Assembly: GCF_051594765.1 (NCBI RefSeq)
Contig: NZ_JBPPGJ010000004.1
Location: forward strand, 124,001 to 188,000
DNA: 64,000 nucleotides
Reading direction: 5' to 3'
Source of the DNA: Paenibacillus_AR sp051594765
GTDB taxonomy: Bacteria; Bacillota; Bacilli; Paenibacillales; NBRC-103111
Shown here: piece by piece, positions 23,913-33,102 of the stretch
Layout: each line of letters begins with the position of its first letter
Position numbering within the stretch: the stretch's first letter is position 1
Made by a program: the position numbers and the translations under genes
Notes under the pieces: model-generated
Database searches by the model: none
What the model was told of the DNA's origin: nothing
What the model saw: only the letters and a program-made list of their open reading frames with translations

Positions 23913-25471
23913 TAGATAGCTTCGCAGCGGCGTTGAAACGGCTCCTTGTCCCCCGCTCCCTGCGCCGGCAGCTTCTCTCCCGTTCCCTGACCATCCTGGC
24001 CGTCATTCTCGTGTTGATCGGAACCTTGCAGTACTGGTTCATGAAGGATTTTGCCTATCGGAATAAGGCCGAGACGCTGAAGAGCCAGATCTCCACCTTC
24101 CCGAAGGATCTGTTCGGCTATGATTCCGACCGCCGGATGGAGGAACCGGGCTCCGGCAATCCGCGCCAGGAACCCAACGGCGGCATGAACCGAGGTGAGC
24201 CCCCAGGAGGAGGCCGGGAGGAAGGGTACCGCGGCAAGCGCCCGTTTATTTTCCTGCCGGATATTGCCATCGCCGCCATCGATGCCGCGGGAACCCAAAC
24301 AGTGATATCCGTCGATAATACGCTCCAGCCTCCCAAGCTGACCGCGGAGGAGTACCAGACCATTCTCGATCAGTTGAACCGGCGTGCCGAGCCGGATTAC
24401 CGGATTGCCTCCAACGCTGATGGCGTGGAGCAGCTGGTCGTCTTCCGGAGCATCGGCGGACCCGAGCACCCTGCGGCAGGCTTCATCCAGATCAGCACGC
24501 CGACCGAGGCCCTGCAGGATGTTCTGTTCCAGCAATTATTCCTCTTCCTGGGGTTGTCTTCCTTCGCCCTGCTCGCCGGGTTATTCCTGTCTATGCCTGT
24601 GGTTCGCCGCACTCTGGTCCCGCTGTCCAACATCGGCAATGCCGTTCAACAGATCGATGCCGGCAACCTGTCCCAGCGTCTTCCCGTTTGCCAAGGTCAA
24701 GAGGAGGTCGACCGGCTGTCCCTCTCCTTCAACGGCATGCTGGAGCGGCTCGAAACCTCCTTCCAGGTAGAACGTGAAGCCAAGGAGCAGATGCGGCGGT
24801 TCGCAGCGGATGCGTCCCACGAGCTCCGGACTCCGCTGACGTCGATCCATGGCTTCCTGGAAATCCTGCTTCGCGGAGCAGCAGATAAGCCCGACCAGCT
24901 GTACCGGGCGCTGAACAGCATGTACGGCGAATCCAAGCGCATCAACAAGCTGGTGGAGGATCTGCTTCTCCTGGCCAAGATGGACCGGGAGCCCCAGCTT
25001 CTCTTCAAGAAGGCAGCCCTTAAGGACGTGCTCCAAGAGATGGAGCACCAGCTTCGTATGCTGGCCGACACCCGCAGCGTTGGCTTCTACCTCGGCGAGC
25101 CCTGCCAAGGCAGGTTCGACACGGATAAGATGAAGCAGGTGATCCTGAACCTGTTCCACAATGCGGTCCAGCATACCCCAGCGGAGGGGGGCGCCATCAC
25201 CTTGAAGCTGGAGCGCGCAGGCGACGACGCGGTGCTGACGGTCATGGACAACGGCAGCGGCATCAGCGACGAGCACCTTCCCCACGTATTCGATCGGTTT
25301 TACCGCAGCGAATCGTCCCGCACCCGCCGCTCCGGCGGCGCCGGACTGGGCCTGTCGATTACCAAGTCCATCGTGGAAGCCCACGGCGGCACCATCCGGG
25401 TGGAGAGCAAGCCCGGAGACGGAACCTCCTTCATCATCCGCGTTCCGTTGGTTGGGAACGATCCGGGTTGA
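23909..25471 (+). CDS. Two-component sensor histidine kinase
   Basis: 520 residues. TM1 is near 25-45 and an extracytoplasmic domain of about 150 residues follows, with a Gly/Pro/Arg-rich low-complexity stretch (NPRQEPNGGMNRGEPPGGGR). TM2 is near 205-225 and a HAMP region follows (SNIGNAVQQIDAGNLSQRL). HisKA has the phospho-acceptor in ASHELRTPLTSIHGF, and HATPase_c shows NLFHNAVQH, DNGSGI and GGAGLGLSI. Translation is coupled to the response regulator. The fold is a classical PhoR/CpxA-type kinase; the signal is not predictable. Confidence 0.92.
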   Translation: MIDSFAAALKRLLVPRSLRRQLLSRSLTILAVILVLIGTLQYWFMKDFAYRNKAETLKSQISTFPKDLFGYDSDRRMEEPGSGNPRQEPNGGMNRGEPPGGGREEGYRGKRPFIFLPDIAIAAIDAAGTQTVISVDNTLQPPKLTAEEYQTILDQLNRRAEPDYRIASNADGVEQLVVFRSIGGPEHPAAGFIQISTPTEALQDVLFQQLFLFLGLSSFALLAGLFLSMPVVRRTLVPLSNIGNAVQQIDAGNLSQRLPVCQGQEEVDRLSLSFNGMLERLETSFQVEREAKEQMRRFAADASHELRTPLTSIHGFLEILLRGAADKPDQLYRALNSMYGESKRINKLVEDLLLLAKMDREPQLLFKKAALKDVLQEMEHQLRMLADTRSVGFYLGEPCQGRFDTDKMKQVILNLFHNAVQHTPAEGGAITLKLERAGDDAVLTVMDNGSGISDEHLPHVFDRFYRSESSRTRRSGGAGLGLSITKSIVEAHGGTIRVESKPGDGTSFIIRVPLVGNDPG

Positions 25472-25496
25472 CCGTTATTCTGACGATCCCCGAGGA

Positions 25497-25536
25497 GCAA
25501 GAAGCCTCCAAGGCCTATGGCTTGGAGGCTTCTTGC
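25497..25536. terminator. Perfect bidirectional hairpin between two kinase genes
   Basis: GCAAGAAGCCTCCAAG (25497-25512) pairs with its exact complement at 25521-25536 across an 8-nt loop. It sits between convergent genes. Confidence 0.75.
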
Positions 25537-25611
25537 CGTATCAGGCCCGGCCGGCATGCGTGACGTTACGGGCACTTGCCCTCCCTCCATGGACCACGCC
25601 GCGCCGAAATA

Positions 25612-27609
25612 CTAGCTTTTCTCCGCTTTCAGCCGGACCGTGAAGGTGGAGCCTTCCCCGAGGACGCTCTCCACCATAACCTTGCCCTGATGGGCCTCCA
25701 CGATCTCCTTGACGATGGACAGCCCCAAGCCCGTCCCTCCGATCTTGCGCCGGTCGGAATTATCCACCCGGTAGAACCGGGTGAACAGCAGATCCATAGC
25801 CTCCTGAGGAATACCCAGGCCGAAGTCGCGGATGCGGACCACCGCTTCCCCGCCGGCCTGCTCCAAGACCAGCTCCACCTTGGAGGCAGAGGGAGAGTAC
25901 TTGATTGCGTTGCTGATCAGATTGTGGAAAGCCTGCTTCAAGCGGTCCTCGTCGCCAAGAACCGTCAGCCTCCGATCCGGCAGGATGAGCTCGATGCTGT
26001 GAGCGTCCCTTCCCTGCCACTGGGCGGCCAGCTCCTTCAAGAGCTCCGCCATATCCAGCGGCCGGTATTGGAAGCTCATCTTACCGGAGGTCAGCCGCTG
26101 CAAATCCAGAAAATCGTTGATCAGATTGGCCAGCCTCCCCGCCTCCTTCTGGATGATGGCGATATAAGCGGCCCGCTTCTCATCGGTGACGGAACGGGTG
26201 GCCAGGATCTCCACGAAGCCTACGATAGAGGACAGCGGCGTTCGGATCTCGTGGGAGATGGTGCTGACGAACTGATCCTTGGCCTCATCCAGCTTTTCCT
26301 CCTCCGTCCGGTCCCGAAAGCCGATCAGATATCCCCGGGGACGGATCTCCCCTTCGTCCGCCACCGGGATCACATAGCACTCATAATGCCGGACGCTCCC
26401 GCCTTCCGTAAGATGGGTGATCCGCTCCACGAGGGCTTCCCCATCCCCGCCATTCTCCATCACCGACCGGAGCTTGTCGCACAGTCGTCCGCCTTGGGCA
26501 AGCCTCATCTCCGAGCAATAATCTCCGAACAGCTCCCCGGGCACCGCTTCCTTCCCGAAAAACGTCTCGAGACGCCGGTTGGCGAAGATGACACGGCCGT
26601 CCTCTCCACACATGACAATGGCTTCGAGACTGGATTCCAGCATACGCTCGATAATCCGGCTTTGCTCCGCAATCTTCCGTTCCGCCGCCCGGCTCTCGTC
26701 GAACAGCACCCTGAACCGGTTCTCGCTGTCCGCCACCTGGCGGTACAGGACCGTCATTCGGTAATACATACGGGTGAACTCATAGATCATACCGGCCAGA
26801 ACGATGTTGGAGCAGACGAAGGTATTCCAGCGGGCGATGTACCACCCGACGCTAAAGCGTTTGCCCCCGCAGAGAATAATCCCCACATCCAGCGCGGAGG
26901 CCAGGAGCGCGATGCAGAGCCAGACGGACATGACCGTTCCGCCCCGGGTCGACCGGTAGTAGAGGATAATGGTCAGGAACGTCACGATCACGATGGGAGT
27001 GGCGAGCCCATAGTTGAACAGCGGAGTCAGCTTCCCGTTGTTCAAGAGAACCGGAAGACGGTCATGCAGCGAGGTGGTGAGGTACGTGATAAAAACGATG
27101 ACGGCGAGCACCATTACCGGCACAAGCCAGGCCAGGATGTGAGCCATCCTTCTGCTCAGGGGGACCGGGCCGAATTTCCGGTCCACTGCGAGATGAAGAA
27201 GAATCGCCAGAGGGAACCCGCCATGCAAGGCTAGATACAGCCAAGGAGCCGTCTGCAGGCTCGCATGAAACAGACCGGTCTCGGAGAAGGTACGAGGAAA
27301 GGTCAATAGGTACATCAAGCTCATGCCGGAGGAATAGAGATATCCCGCCACCAGCACCAAGGTCGACGGAGACCGCTCGATCCAGAACTGGGTATACAGC
27401 ACATAGGCGGTAATCAGCTCGAAGCTGATCACGGTGGAGAATAAGGCCGGCTGGTAAGCCTGCAGCTCCGGCAGCTGAACGCGGGTATAGGGAATGGCCG
27501 CCAACGAGATGACACATACCAGAGCGCCGATCAGAAAAGCAAAGCGCCGTTGTGCGGCGTTCGTCGGCAGCGTCAACAGATTGTAAGCCGGTGCTTGCGG
27601 TGGGCTCAT
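25612..27609 (-). CDS. MASE4-domain PAS histidine kinase (orphan)
   Basis: About 665 residues. The first 270 form eight or so membrane helices that match the MASE4 pattern (GYLYSSGMSLMYLLTFPRTF, QTAPWLYLALHGGFPLAI). A coiled segment and a PAS domain (residues about 320-440, EAIVMCGEDGRVIFANRRLE) come next, then HisKA with VSTISHEIRTPLSSIVGFVE and HATPase_c with NLISNAIKY, RDFGLGIP and GGTGLGLSI. MASE4 is a membrane sensor whose ligand is unknown. AAGGAG lies 6 nt before ATG 27609; the longer frame to 27663 has no SD. No response regulator is adjacent in the same orientation. Confidence 0.88.
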   Translation of the reverse strand: MSPPQAPAYNLLTLPTNAAQRRFAFLIGALVCVISLAAIPYTRVQLPELQAYQPALFSTVISFELITAYVLYTQFWIERSPSTLVLVAGYLYSSGMSLMYLLTFPRTFSETGLFHASLQTAPWLYLALHGGFPLAILLHLAVDRKFGPVPLSRRMAHILAWLVPVMVLAVIVFITYLTTSLHDRLPVLLNNGKLTPLFNYGLATPIVIVTFLTIILYYRSTRGGTVMSVWLCIALLASALDVGIILCGGKRFSVGWYIARWNTFVCSNIVLAGMIYEFTRMYYRMTVLYRQVADSENRFRVLFDESRAAERKIAEQSRIIERMLESSLEAIVMCGEDGRVIFANRRLETFFGKEAVPGELFGDYCSEMRLAQGGRLCDKLRSVMENGGDGEALVERITHLTEGGSVRHYECYVIPVADEGEIRPRGYLIGFRDRTEEEKLDEAKDQFVSTISHEIRTPLSSIVGFVEILATRSVTDEKRAAYIAIIQKEAGRLANLINDFLDLQRLTSGKMSFQYRPLDMAELLKELAAQWQGRDAHSIELILPDRRLTVLGDEDRLKQAFHNLISNAIKYSPSASKVELVLEQAGGEAVVRIRDFGLGIPQEAMDLLFTRFYRVDNSDRRKIGGTGLGLSIVKEIVEAHQGKVMVESVLGEGSTFTVRLKAEKS

Positions 27610-27720
27610 GAAATTCTCCTTCGCGATAATCAATCTTTTATAATATTCGGCAAAATCTGTCACAATCCTCCCCTGGCTGCAAAAATCCTCCTAGTGCACT
27701 AAGTCGGGAAATTTAGGCAC

Positions 27721-27749
27721 TTGACAAAATAAAATTTATGTGGTATAAT
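27721..27749 (+). promoter_or_regulatory. Consensus sigma-A promoter of the metallo-hydrolase gene
   Basis: TTGACA, exactly 17 nt, TATAAT: a perfect match to consensus. The elements are embedded in a 9-bp inverted repeat CAAAATAAA (27725-27733) / TTTATTTTG (27752-27760) that brackets the promoter and may be an operator. A palindrome TAGTGCACTA lies at 27692-27701. The transcript has a leader of about 85 nt. Confidence 0.8.
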
Positions 27750-27841
27750 AATTTATTTTGCTATTTACAAGTAATCATCTCTTTTTCTATGATAGAAACA
27801 AGATCCCGGCCGGGTCCACCAACCAGGGAGTGTGAATTCTC

Positions 27842-28591
27842 GTGATCCTCTATCCAGGCTTAGCGATGCTGTCCATATCGGCTTCTGTAATGGGACGTTC
27901 CGACACCGTTCATCCCGTTCTGTTGTGGGACGGTCCGGAAGCGGTTCTCATTGACACAGGCTTCCCCCGACAATCGGCGCAGCTTGCGGAAGCCATCCGG
28001 ACTTACGGCGTGGAGCCGCACCGGTTGACCCGGCTTATCCTGACCCATCAAGATATCGATCATATCGGCAACGTGCAGGAGGTTGCGGAGACCGCCTCCA
28101 CTCGTCTTGAAGTAACGGCACATGAGCTGGAGGCTCCTTATATCCAAGGGGACCGGAGGCTGATCCGGTTCACGGACGAGGCCTTGGCCGGATTGGACCT
28201 GCTGCCGGACCAGGTGCCCGCTGCATTCCGGGAGGGACTCCGGGCGCTTATGCTCCACCCGCCGAGAACCGCCGTCCACCGGACGGTCCAGGGCGGAGAG
28301 CTTCTGCCTTGGTGCGGCGGACTGACGGTTGCCGCAACGCCGGGACATACGCCGGGCCACATCAGCCTCTATCACGGACCGTCTCGAACCTTGATTGCAG
28401 GCGATGCCCTTACCGTCCGGGAGGGCCGGTTATTCGGTCCGGATCCGGCTACAACTCTGGACCGTGAGACCGCAAGGGCTTCCCTGGAGGAGCTGTCCGC
28501 TTATGATACCGAAACGGTGGTCTGCTACCATGGCGGATGGTTCAGAGGCAGGATCCGGGAGAGACTGGCGGAGCTTGCAGCGGAAGCCTGA
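27842..28591 (+). CDS. Metallo-beta-lactamase-fold hydrolase
   Basis: 249 residues, cytoplasmic. The zinc motif is LILTHQDIDHIGNV (H-x-D-x-D-H, a variant of HxHxDH), followed by GHTPGHISLYHG, the Asp ligand in IAGDALTV, and a final His in VCYHGG. This is the YobT/YhfI-type subgroup with hydrolase or lactonase-like activity, substrate unknown. Start GTG 27842 follows AGGGAG by about 11 nt. It is monocistronic, driven by a consensus promoter, and ends at a strong hairpin. Confidence 0.87.
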   Translation: MILYPGLAMLSISASVMGRSDTVHPVLLWDGPEAVLIDTGFPRQSAQLAEAIRTYGVEPHRLTRLILTHQDIDHIGNVQEVAETASTRLEVTAHELEAPYIQGDRRLIRFTDEALAGLDLLPDQVPAAFREGLRALMLHPPRTAVHRTVQGGELLPWCGGLTVAATPGHTPGHISLYHGPSRTLIAGDALTVREGRLFGPDPATTLDRETARASLEELSAYDTETVVCYHGGWFRGRIRERLAELAAEA

Positions 28592-28604
28592 GCCTCAATG
28601 AAGA

Positions 28605-28641
28605 AGAGGCGATACCCTGGATAACCGGGGGCATCGCCTCT
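28605..28641. terminator. Terminator after the metallo-hydrolase gene
   Basis: AGAGGCGAT (28605-28613) pairs with ATCGCCTCT (28633-28641), with an inner CC/GG stem. It separates two convergent genes. Confidence 0.75.
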
Positions 28642-28679
28642 ATCTATCTTCTTGGGATCGGACTGCACGCTCCGATCCG

Positions 28680-29222
28680 TTAATCCTCGTCCGCCGGATT
28701 CAGGATGGCCAGCACCTGGTGGTCCTCCCAAATACCATTGATCTTCACGTTGCTGCGGGCGATGCCTTCCTTGTGGAAGCCGGCCTTCTCCAGGACCCGG
28801 ATGGACCCGGTGTTGCGGGGTGACGCCTCCCCGACGATACGATGGAACTTCAGCTCCTCGAAGGCATAGCGCACCACCTGCTTCACCGCCTCCGTCATAT
28901 AGCCCTTCCCATTGTAGGCGCGGTCCAGGCTGTAGCCGATCATGCAGCTCTGCAGCGGCCCCCGCACGACGAAGGAGAGCCCCACGGTGCCGATGACCGT
29001 CCCGTTATCCCCCAGGCAGACGACGAACGAATACTTTTTGTCCGACTCCCGCTCCTGTTGATTCCTGCGTATGGCTTCCAGATGATGGTCCACCGTGTAA
29101 TACTCCTCCGGGCTGATGGGGGAGAACTCCTGGAAAAACTCCCGGTTTCTCAACGCCATTGCCGCCAGCTCTTCCGCGTCCAGCTCTACCGGAAACCGGA
29201 TGTACACCTGCTCTGCTCCCAT
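28680..29222 (-). CDS. GNAT family N-acetyltransferase (RimJ/RimL-like)
   Basis: About 180 residues. The acetyl-CoA-binding region is visible as IGYSLDRAYNGKGYMTEAVKQVVRYAFEELKFHR, of which SLDRAYNGKGYMTEAV shows the R/QxxGxG/A-type pattern (Y-N-G-K-G-Y). VLEKAGFHKEG closes the motif in RimJ/RimL fashion. It probably acetylates a protein N-terminus or small amine. I take ATG 29222 with GGGGAT about 9 nt upstream; ATG 29234 is possible, and the frame upstream of it is not coding. Confidence 0.85.
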   Translation of the reverse strand: MGAEQVYIRFPVELDAEELAAMALRNREFFQEFSPISPEEYYTVDHHLEAIRRNQQERESDKKYSFVVCLGDNGTVIGTVGLSFVVRGPLQSCMIGYSLDRAYNGKGYMTEAVKQVVRYAFEELKFHRIVGEASPRNTGSIRVLEKAGFHKEGIARSNVKINGIWEDHQVLAILNPADED

Positions 29223-29351
29223 ACCGTTATTCATCCCCGTTGTAATCAAATTCCAATCCGTTATTGGAGGAGTATACCATACATTGAGAACCTGCGGACA
29301 GCAAGTACGATGATGTGAAGGTGAAGCTTCCCTACGCCTCCTCTGCAAGAC

Positions 29352-29397
29352 AACAAGAGCTGCCCGATCCGAACCCGGATCCTTGGCAGCTCTTGTT
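29352..29397 (-). terminator. Terminator of the gamma-glutamyltransferase/amidase operon
   Basis: AACAAGAGCTGCC (29352-29364) and GGCAGCTCTTGTT (29385-29397) are perfect complements, with an inner GATCC/GGATC stem. They lie just after the amidase stop codon. Confidence 0.7.
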
Positions 29398-29411
29398 CAC
29401 TTTACATACAG

Positions 29412-30617
29412 TCAGGCAGGAAACCCGGCACGACCCGCCCATATCCCTCCGGGGGAGGTCCATTCCTCCGCCAAGCGAAGGAGCTCCAGGTCCCGGAAGC
29501 GTCCCCCCAGCAGCGACAGGCCGATGGGCCGTCCTTCCGGTCCCTTCACCGGGACGGTAACCTGGGGGAGACCCGAGAGACCGGCCGGACAAGTATACCG
29601 AAGGAGAAGGGAGCGGATCCGGTCCATAGCCCTGGCATCCAGGCCGATGCGGGGCGCCGGGCAGGGAGCCGTAGGGAATACGAGCACGGCTCCGCTGTTC
29701 AGGAGCTCCTCCAGCTGATGCCGGATGGCGACCCGCACCTCCGTCTGCCTCTCGTATTCCTCCCGGCTTACCCCCCGCGCCATCTCGAACCGGCCGGCTA
29801 CATCCGCCCCGAACCGGGGCTTCACCCGGTCGATCCAAGCGCCGTGCTGCTGCCAGATCTCGAAGGCCTGAAGCGTCCGGAAGCAGGCCGGCCAGCTCTC
29901 CGCTTCCACATCTTGCAGGAGTTCCGTCCACTCCGGAGACAGAGCCTCCGCCAAGGGGAGCAGGGCGTCCCGCACTCCGTCATCCGCCAGCTTCCACAGC
30001 TCCCGGGGAGCATAGACGGCAGCCGGTACACCGCCCGCTGGGCCGGTTCCTCTCCCCAGCTCCACAAGCACTTCGCCAACCCGGCGAAGCACCGCCGCCT
30101 CCCTGGCCATCCAACCCACCGTATCGAAGCTGGGCGCCAAGGGGATGACCCCCTCCGGAGATACCGCACCGTGGGTAGGACGGATGCCGAACAAGCCGCA
30201 GTAGGAGGACGGGATCCTCACCGAGCCGCCCGTATCCGTTCCCACTCCGAAGCCGGCCGCCCCTGCCGCCACGGCAGCGGCGGAGCCGCTGGAGGAGCCG
30301 CCCGGCAGCGAATCCGGAGCGAGTGGATTTAAGGGAGTGCCATAATGGAAGTTGTCCCCGTTCAAGCTGTACATCAGCTCGTCCGTGTGGGTAATGCCAT
30401 GCAGCAGGGCCCCTGCGTCCAGTAGGCGGCGGATGACCGGAGCATGGGCGGCGGCAGGGCTATGGGTCCTCTTCCAGCTCGGATTCCCTGCCGTATTCGT
30501 ATGTCCCTCCAGATCGATCACATCCTTTACGGCGAAGGTGTACCCATCCAGCGGACCATTGCCTGCCGGCTCCACCAGGTATCGTTCCCGCACGTAAGCA
30601 TTCAGCGGCTTCCCCAT
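29412..30617 (-). CDS. Amidase (amidase-signature family)
   Basis: 401 residues. The amidase-signature Ser-cisSer-Lys triad is present: catalytic Lys31 in YTFAVKDVIDLEG, the cis-Ser in the GGSSSGSAAAVAAG stretch, and the nucleophile Ser in GTDTGGSVRIPSS. It hydrolyses an unidentified carboxamide. The length suits stand-alone amidases rather than GatA (about 485). GGAGG lies 10 nt before ATG 30617. It follows the gamma-glutamyltransferase gene by 37 nt in the same direction and is probably cotranscribed. The pair suggests degradation of gamma-glutamyl or amide-containing nitrogen sources. Confidence 0.9.
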   Translation of the reverse strand: MGKPLNAYVRERYLVEPAGNGPLDGYTFAVKDVIDLEGHTNTAGNPSWKRTHSPAAAHAPVIRRLLDAGALLHGITHTDELMYSLNGDNFHYGTPLNPLAPDSLPGGSSSGSAAAVAAGAAGFGVGTDTGGSVRIPSSYCGLFGIRPTHGAVSPEGVIPLAPSFDTVGWMAREAAVLRRVGEVLVELGRGTGPAGGVPAAVYAPRELWKLADDGVRDALLPLAEALSPEWTELLQDVEAESWPACFRTLQAFEIWQQHGAWIDRVKPRFGADVAGRFEMARGVSREEYERQTEVRVAIRHQLEELLNSGAVLVFPTAPCPAPRIGLDARAMDRIRSLLLRYTCPAGLSGLPQVTVPVKGPEGRPIGLSLLGGRFRDLELLRLAEEWTSPGGIWAGRAGFPA

Positions 30618-30654
30618 CCCTCCTGCACCTCCGTTTCCTATTAGGGCCCTATCT

Positions 30655-32241
30655 CTACCGGCCGACGGCTGCGCCGTCGCATCTCGGGTCCGTTCCGCCC
30701 TCCAGGCGTCCGGCTCCGGAGATCTTAATGGCGTGGGCGTGCCCGACCACTCCGTCGAAGGGGGCCACCGGCTTCACCCGGTGGCCGGCCCGGCTAAGCG
30801 CCTCCAGCACCTCCGGCTCCACTCGGCTCTCCACCTTCAGCTCCTGAGTTTCCTCTCCCCACGTCCGGCCCCATACCCAACGGGGCGCGCTGACCGCCTC
30901 CTGGGGATTCATGCCATAATCCACCATCCGCGTCAGAAGGGCGGCCTGGGTCTGCGGCTGCCCCTCCCCGCCTTGGGTGCCGTAGAGAAGGTAGGGCTTG
31001 CCCTCCCGGCAGGCCATGGCAGGCATAAGCGTATGGAACGTCCGCTTGCGGGGCTCCAGCCGGTTCACATGCCCAGGATCCAGCGAGAAGAACGAGCCCC
31101 GGTTCTGCAGCAGAATGCCGGTATCCCCGGCCGTCACCGCAGAGCCGAATTCGAAGTAGAGACTCTGGATGAAGGAGGCTGCGTTCCCCTCCTCGTCCAC
31201 CACCGCCGCATAGGCCGTATCCGAGCCCAGGGACACCGAATCGAAGGGACGGCTGCCCATCGGATCGATGGCTTCTGCCAGTTCACGGCAGTAGGCCTTG
31301 GAGATCAGCCGCTTCACCGGAATATCGGCGAAGTCGGGGTCCGTCAGCACCCGGTTCCGGTCCGCAAAAGCCAGCTTCAGCGCCTCCACCAGCAGATGAT
31401 AATATTCATAGGACCCGTGCCGAATCGCCCTGAAATCGAAATGCTCGAGAATATGGGGAACCATGATCCCCGTGAAGCCCTGTGAGTTCGGGGGAAGCTG
31501 ATAGAGCTCCAGCCCCCGGTAGGAGCCCATCAGCGGCTCCACCCATTCGCCGCGGTGACCGGCAAAGTCCTCCATCGTCAAGAGCCCGCCGTTCTTCTCC
31601 AGATAGCCAGTGACATTGCGGGCCAGCTCCCCCTGATAGAAGCCGTCCCGTCCGGTCTCGGCCAGCTTCCGGAGACTTCTTCCCAACAGCTTCTGGGTGA
31701 ACCTCTCTCCGGCAGCAGGGACCCTCCCCCCCGGCACATAGATGTCCCGGGTCACCGGCATGCCCCGGAGCAGCTCCAGGCGCTCCAGCGTAGTGGCGTG
31801 CTGGTCCCGCGACAGGGGAAACCCGTTCTCCGCATGGCGGATGGCCGGCTCCAGCACCTCCCCGAGGGTCAGCCTCCCGTACCTCCGCAGAACGGCATCC
31901 CAGCCGTCGACCATTCCCGGAACGGTGATGGCGCTGCGTGCGCCGCGTACGGGAATCCGCTCCTCCCCCTCGAAGAGGCTCCGGCTCACGCCGGCACCGG
32001 AGCGGCCGCTGGCATTGTAAGCCGCCACCTTTCCCTCTCCCCCATCGTGGAGAAGCCAGAACGAATCTCCGCCGAGTCCGGTCATATGGGGATAGACGAC
32101 AGCGAGACACGCGCTGACCGCCACGGCGGCGTCGAAGGCGTTGCCCCCTCGTTCAAGAATGACCGATCCGGCCTCGGAGGCCAGATAGTGGGGACTGACC
32201 ACCATGGATCGTGTCCCTTCCGCTGCCAGGCTCATGGCCAT
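30655..32241 (-). CDS. Gamma-glutamyltransferase family protein
   Basis: 528 residues, an Ntn-hydrolase proenzyme like Ggt that would cleave itself before a threonine. The first half shows RGGNAFDAAVAVSACLAVV, HMTGLGGDSFWLLHD and YNASGRSG. The junction is SDTAYAAVVDEEGNAASF, where the Thr of DTAYA aligns with the usual TTH nucleophile. It ends with ILLQNRG and GTQGGEGQPQTQAAL. No signal peptide is visible, unlike secreted Ggt, so it may be cytoplasmic and belong to the YwrD-type subgroup. The SD AAGGGGGGG precedes; ATG 32241 and ATG 32235 are both possible. Confidence 0.88.
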   Translation of the reverse strand: MAMSLAAEGTRSMVVSPHYLASEAGSVILERGGNAFDAAVAVSACLAVVYPHMTGLGGDSFWLLHDGGEGKVAAYNASGRSGAGVSRSLFEGEERIPVRGARSAITVPGMVDGWDAVLRRYGRLTLGEVLEPAIRHAENGFPLSRDQHATTLERLELLRGMPVTRDIYVPGGRVPAAGERFTQKLLGRSLRKLAETGRDGFYQGELARNVTGYLEKNGGLLTMEDFAGHRGEWVEPLMGSYRGLELYQLPPNSQGFTGIMVPHILEHFDFRAIRHGSYEYYHLLVEALKLAFADRNRVLTDPDFADIPVKRLISKAYCRELAEAIDPMGSRPFDSVSLGSDTAYAAVVDEEGNAASFIQSLYFEFGSAVTAGDTGILLQNRGSFFSLDPGHVNRLEPRKRTFHTLMPAMACREGKPYLLYGTQGGEGQPQTQAALLTRMVDYGMNPQEAVSAPRWVWGRTWGEETQELKVESRVEPEVLEALSRAGHRVKPVAPFDGVVGHAHAIKISGAGRLEGGTDPRCDGAAVGR

Positions 32242-32439
32242 CCCCCCCCTTGCAACCTTGGTTTAGGGGTATCATATTCCGAGTGGAATCGGCCCGTCAA
32301 CGGGGCGTCCCCAATGTTGTGCATCCTGACAAAAAAACAGCCCGCCCTCCGTTCGCCATACCAAAATCAGCGAGGGATGCGGGATGGTTCGATACGAATC
32401 CGGACCGGTGCCGGAAGATCGGCACCGGACACCGGCTGG

Positions 32440-32883
32440 TCAGCCTCTTCCGGTGAGCACCGCCAGAATGCCCGCTGCGATCAGCGGACCTACCGGGACG
32501 CCGCGGAAGAACGCCACGCCCAGAATGGTGCCCAATAGCAGGCCGTTGACCGCCAGCGGGTCATCAGCCATCAGGCGTACGCCTCGGCCGCCCAAGTAGG
32601 CCACCAGGGCACCGACTCCAAGGGCCGCCAGGGAGCGCCAGTCTCCGAAGACAGCCGCCATATCTCGAAGCCCAGCGCGGCCCCCTGCAATGGGCGCCAT
32701 CACCCCGGCGGTCAACAGGATGATGCCGAGGGTAACGCCGTATTTATCCAGCAGGCCGATGGATTTCTCCTGCTGGGTCAGCCGCAGGAGAAGAAGCGCC
32801 AACACTGCGATGGCGACGCTCTGGTTCTTCCCCACAACTCCCAGCACCGCAATCCCCAACAGCACAAGCGATGCCCCGTCCAT
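32440..32883 (-). CDS. ytwI: UPF0756 (DUF441) membrane protein, YtwI-like
   Basis: 147 residues with about four to five membrane helices: LVLLGIAVLGVVGKNQSVAI, YGVTLGIILLTAGVMAPIAG, SLAALGVGALVAYLGGRGV and the C-terminal LLLGTILGVAFFRGVPVGPL. This is the typical YtwI/DUF441 pattern and length. Its function is unknown; in Bacillus the gene lies in a central-metabolism neighbourhood not seen here. ATG 32883 is preceded by GGGGAG at 8 nt. The open frame continues 63 codons upstream, but that part is an unrelated protein remnant (next entry). A CCGGTGCCG/CGGCACCGG hairpin (32405-32428) follows the gene. Confidence 0.85.
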   Translation of the reverse strand: MDGASLVLLGIAVLGVVGKNQSVAIAVLALLLLRLTQQEKSIGLLDKYGVTLGIILLTAGVMAPIAGGRAGLRDMAAVFGDWRSLAALGVGALVAYLGGRGVRLMADDPLAVNGLLLGTILGVAFFRGVPVGPLIAAGILAVLTGRG

Positions 32884-32889
32884 CGGGCG

Positions 32890-33102
32890 GACTCCCCTTT
32901 CAAGCGCGATAGCCTTATCTTCACTATCGTCCAAAAGCGGAAGGTCCATACCTTCCTTGCCGTTGCCATCCGGATCCTTATCGCTGAAGGCCTTCGCCAC
33001 CTCCAGGGACTCCTGCGGATTGGCCGGCATCTTCATGCCCACCGCTTCCAGCCAGTCCTTGCGGATGCGCAACTTACCATATGCTGGAAGCGTATAAACA
33101 AG
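32890..33102 (-). pseudogene. Remnant of an ABC transporter solute-binding protein
   Basis: The translated frame just upstream of, and in phase with, the YtwI gene reads VYTLPAYGKL, then IRKDWLEAVGMKMPANPQES and KAFSDKDPDGNGKEG. This matches a characteristic internal segment of Paenibacillus LipO-type extracellular sugar-binding lipoproteins (I-R-x-D-W-L then KDPDGNGK). Neither N-terminus, lipobox nor C-terminus is present, and no permease genes are near. It is a decayed fragment of about 70 codons, evidence of a past rearrangement or deletion at this spot. Confidence 0.65.

Noticed and set aside
25576..27234. 552-codon open frame on the plus strand
   Set aside because: Antisense shadow of the MASE4 kinase gene, with His/Pro/Arg-rich non-protein-like composition and no SD.
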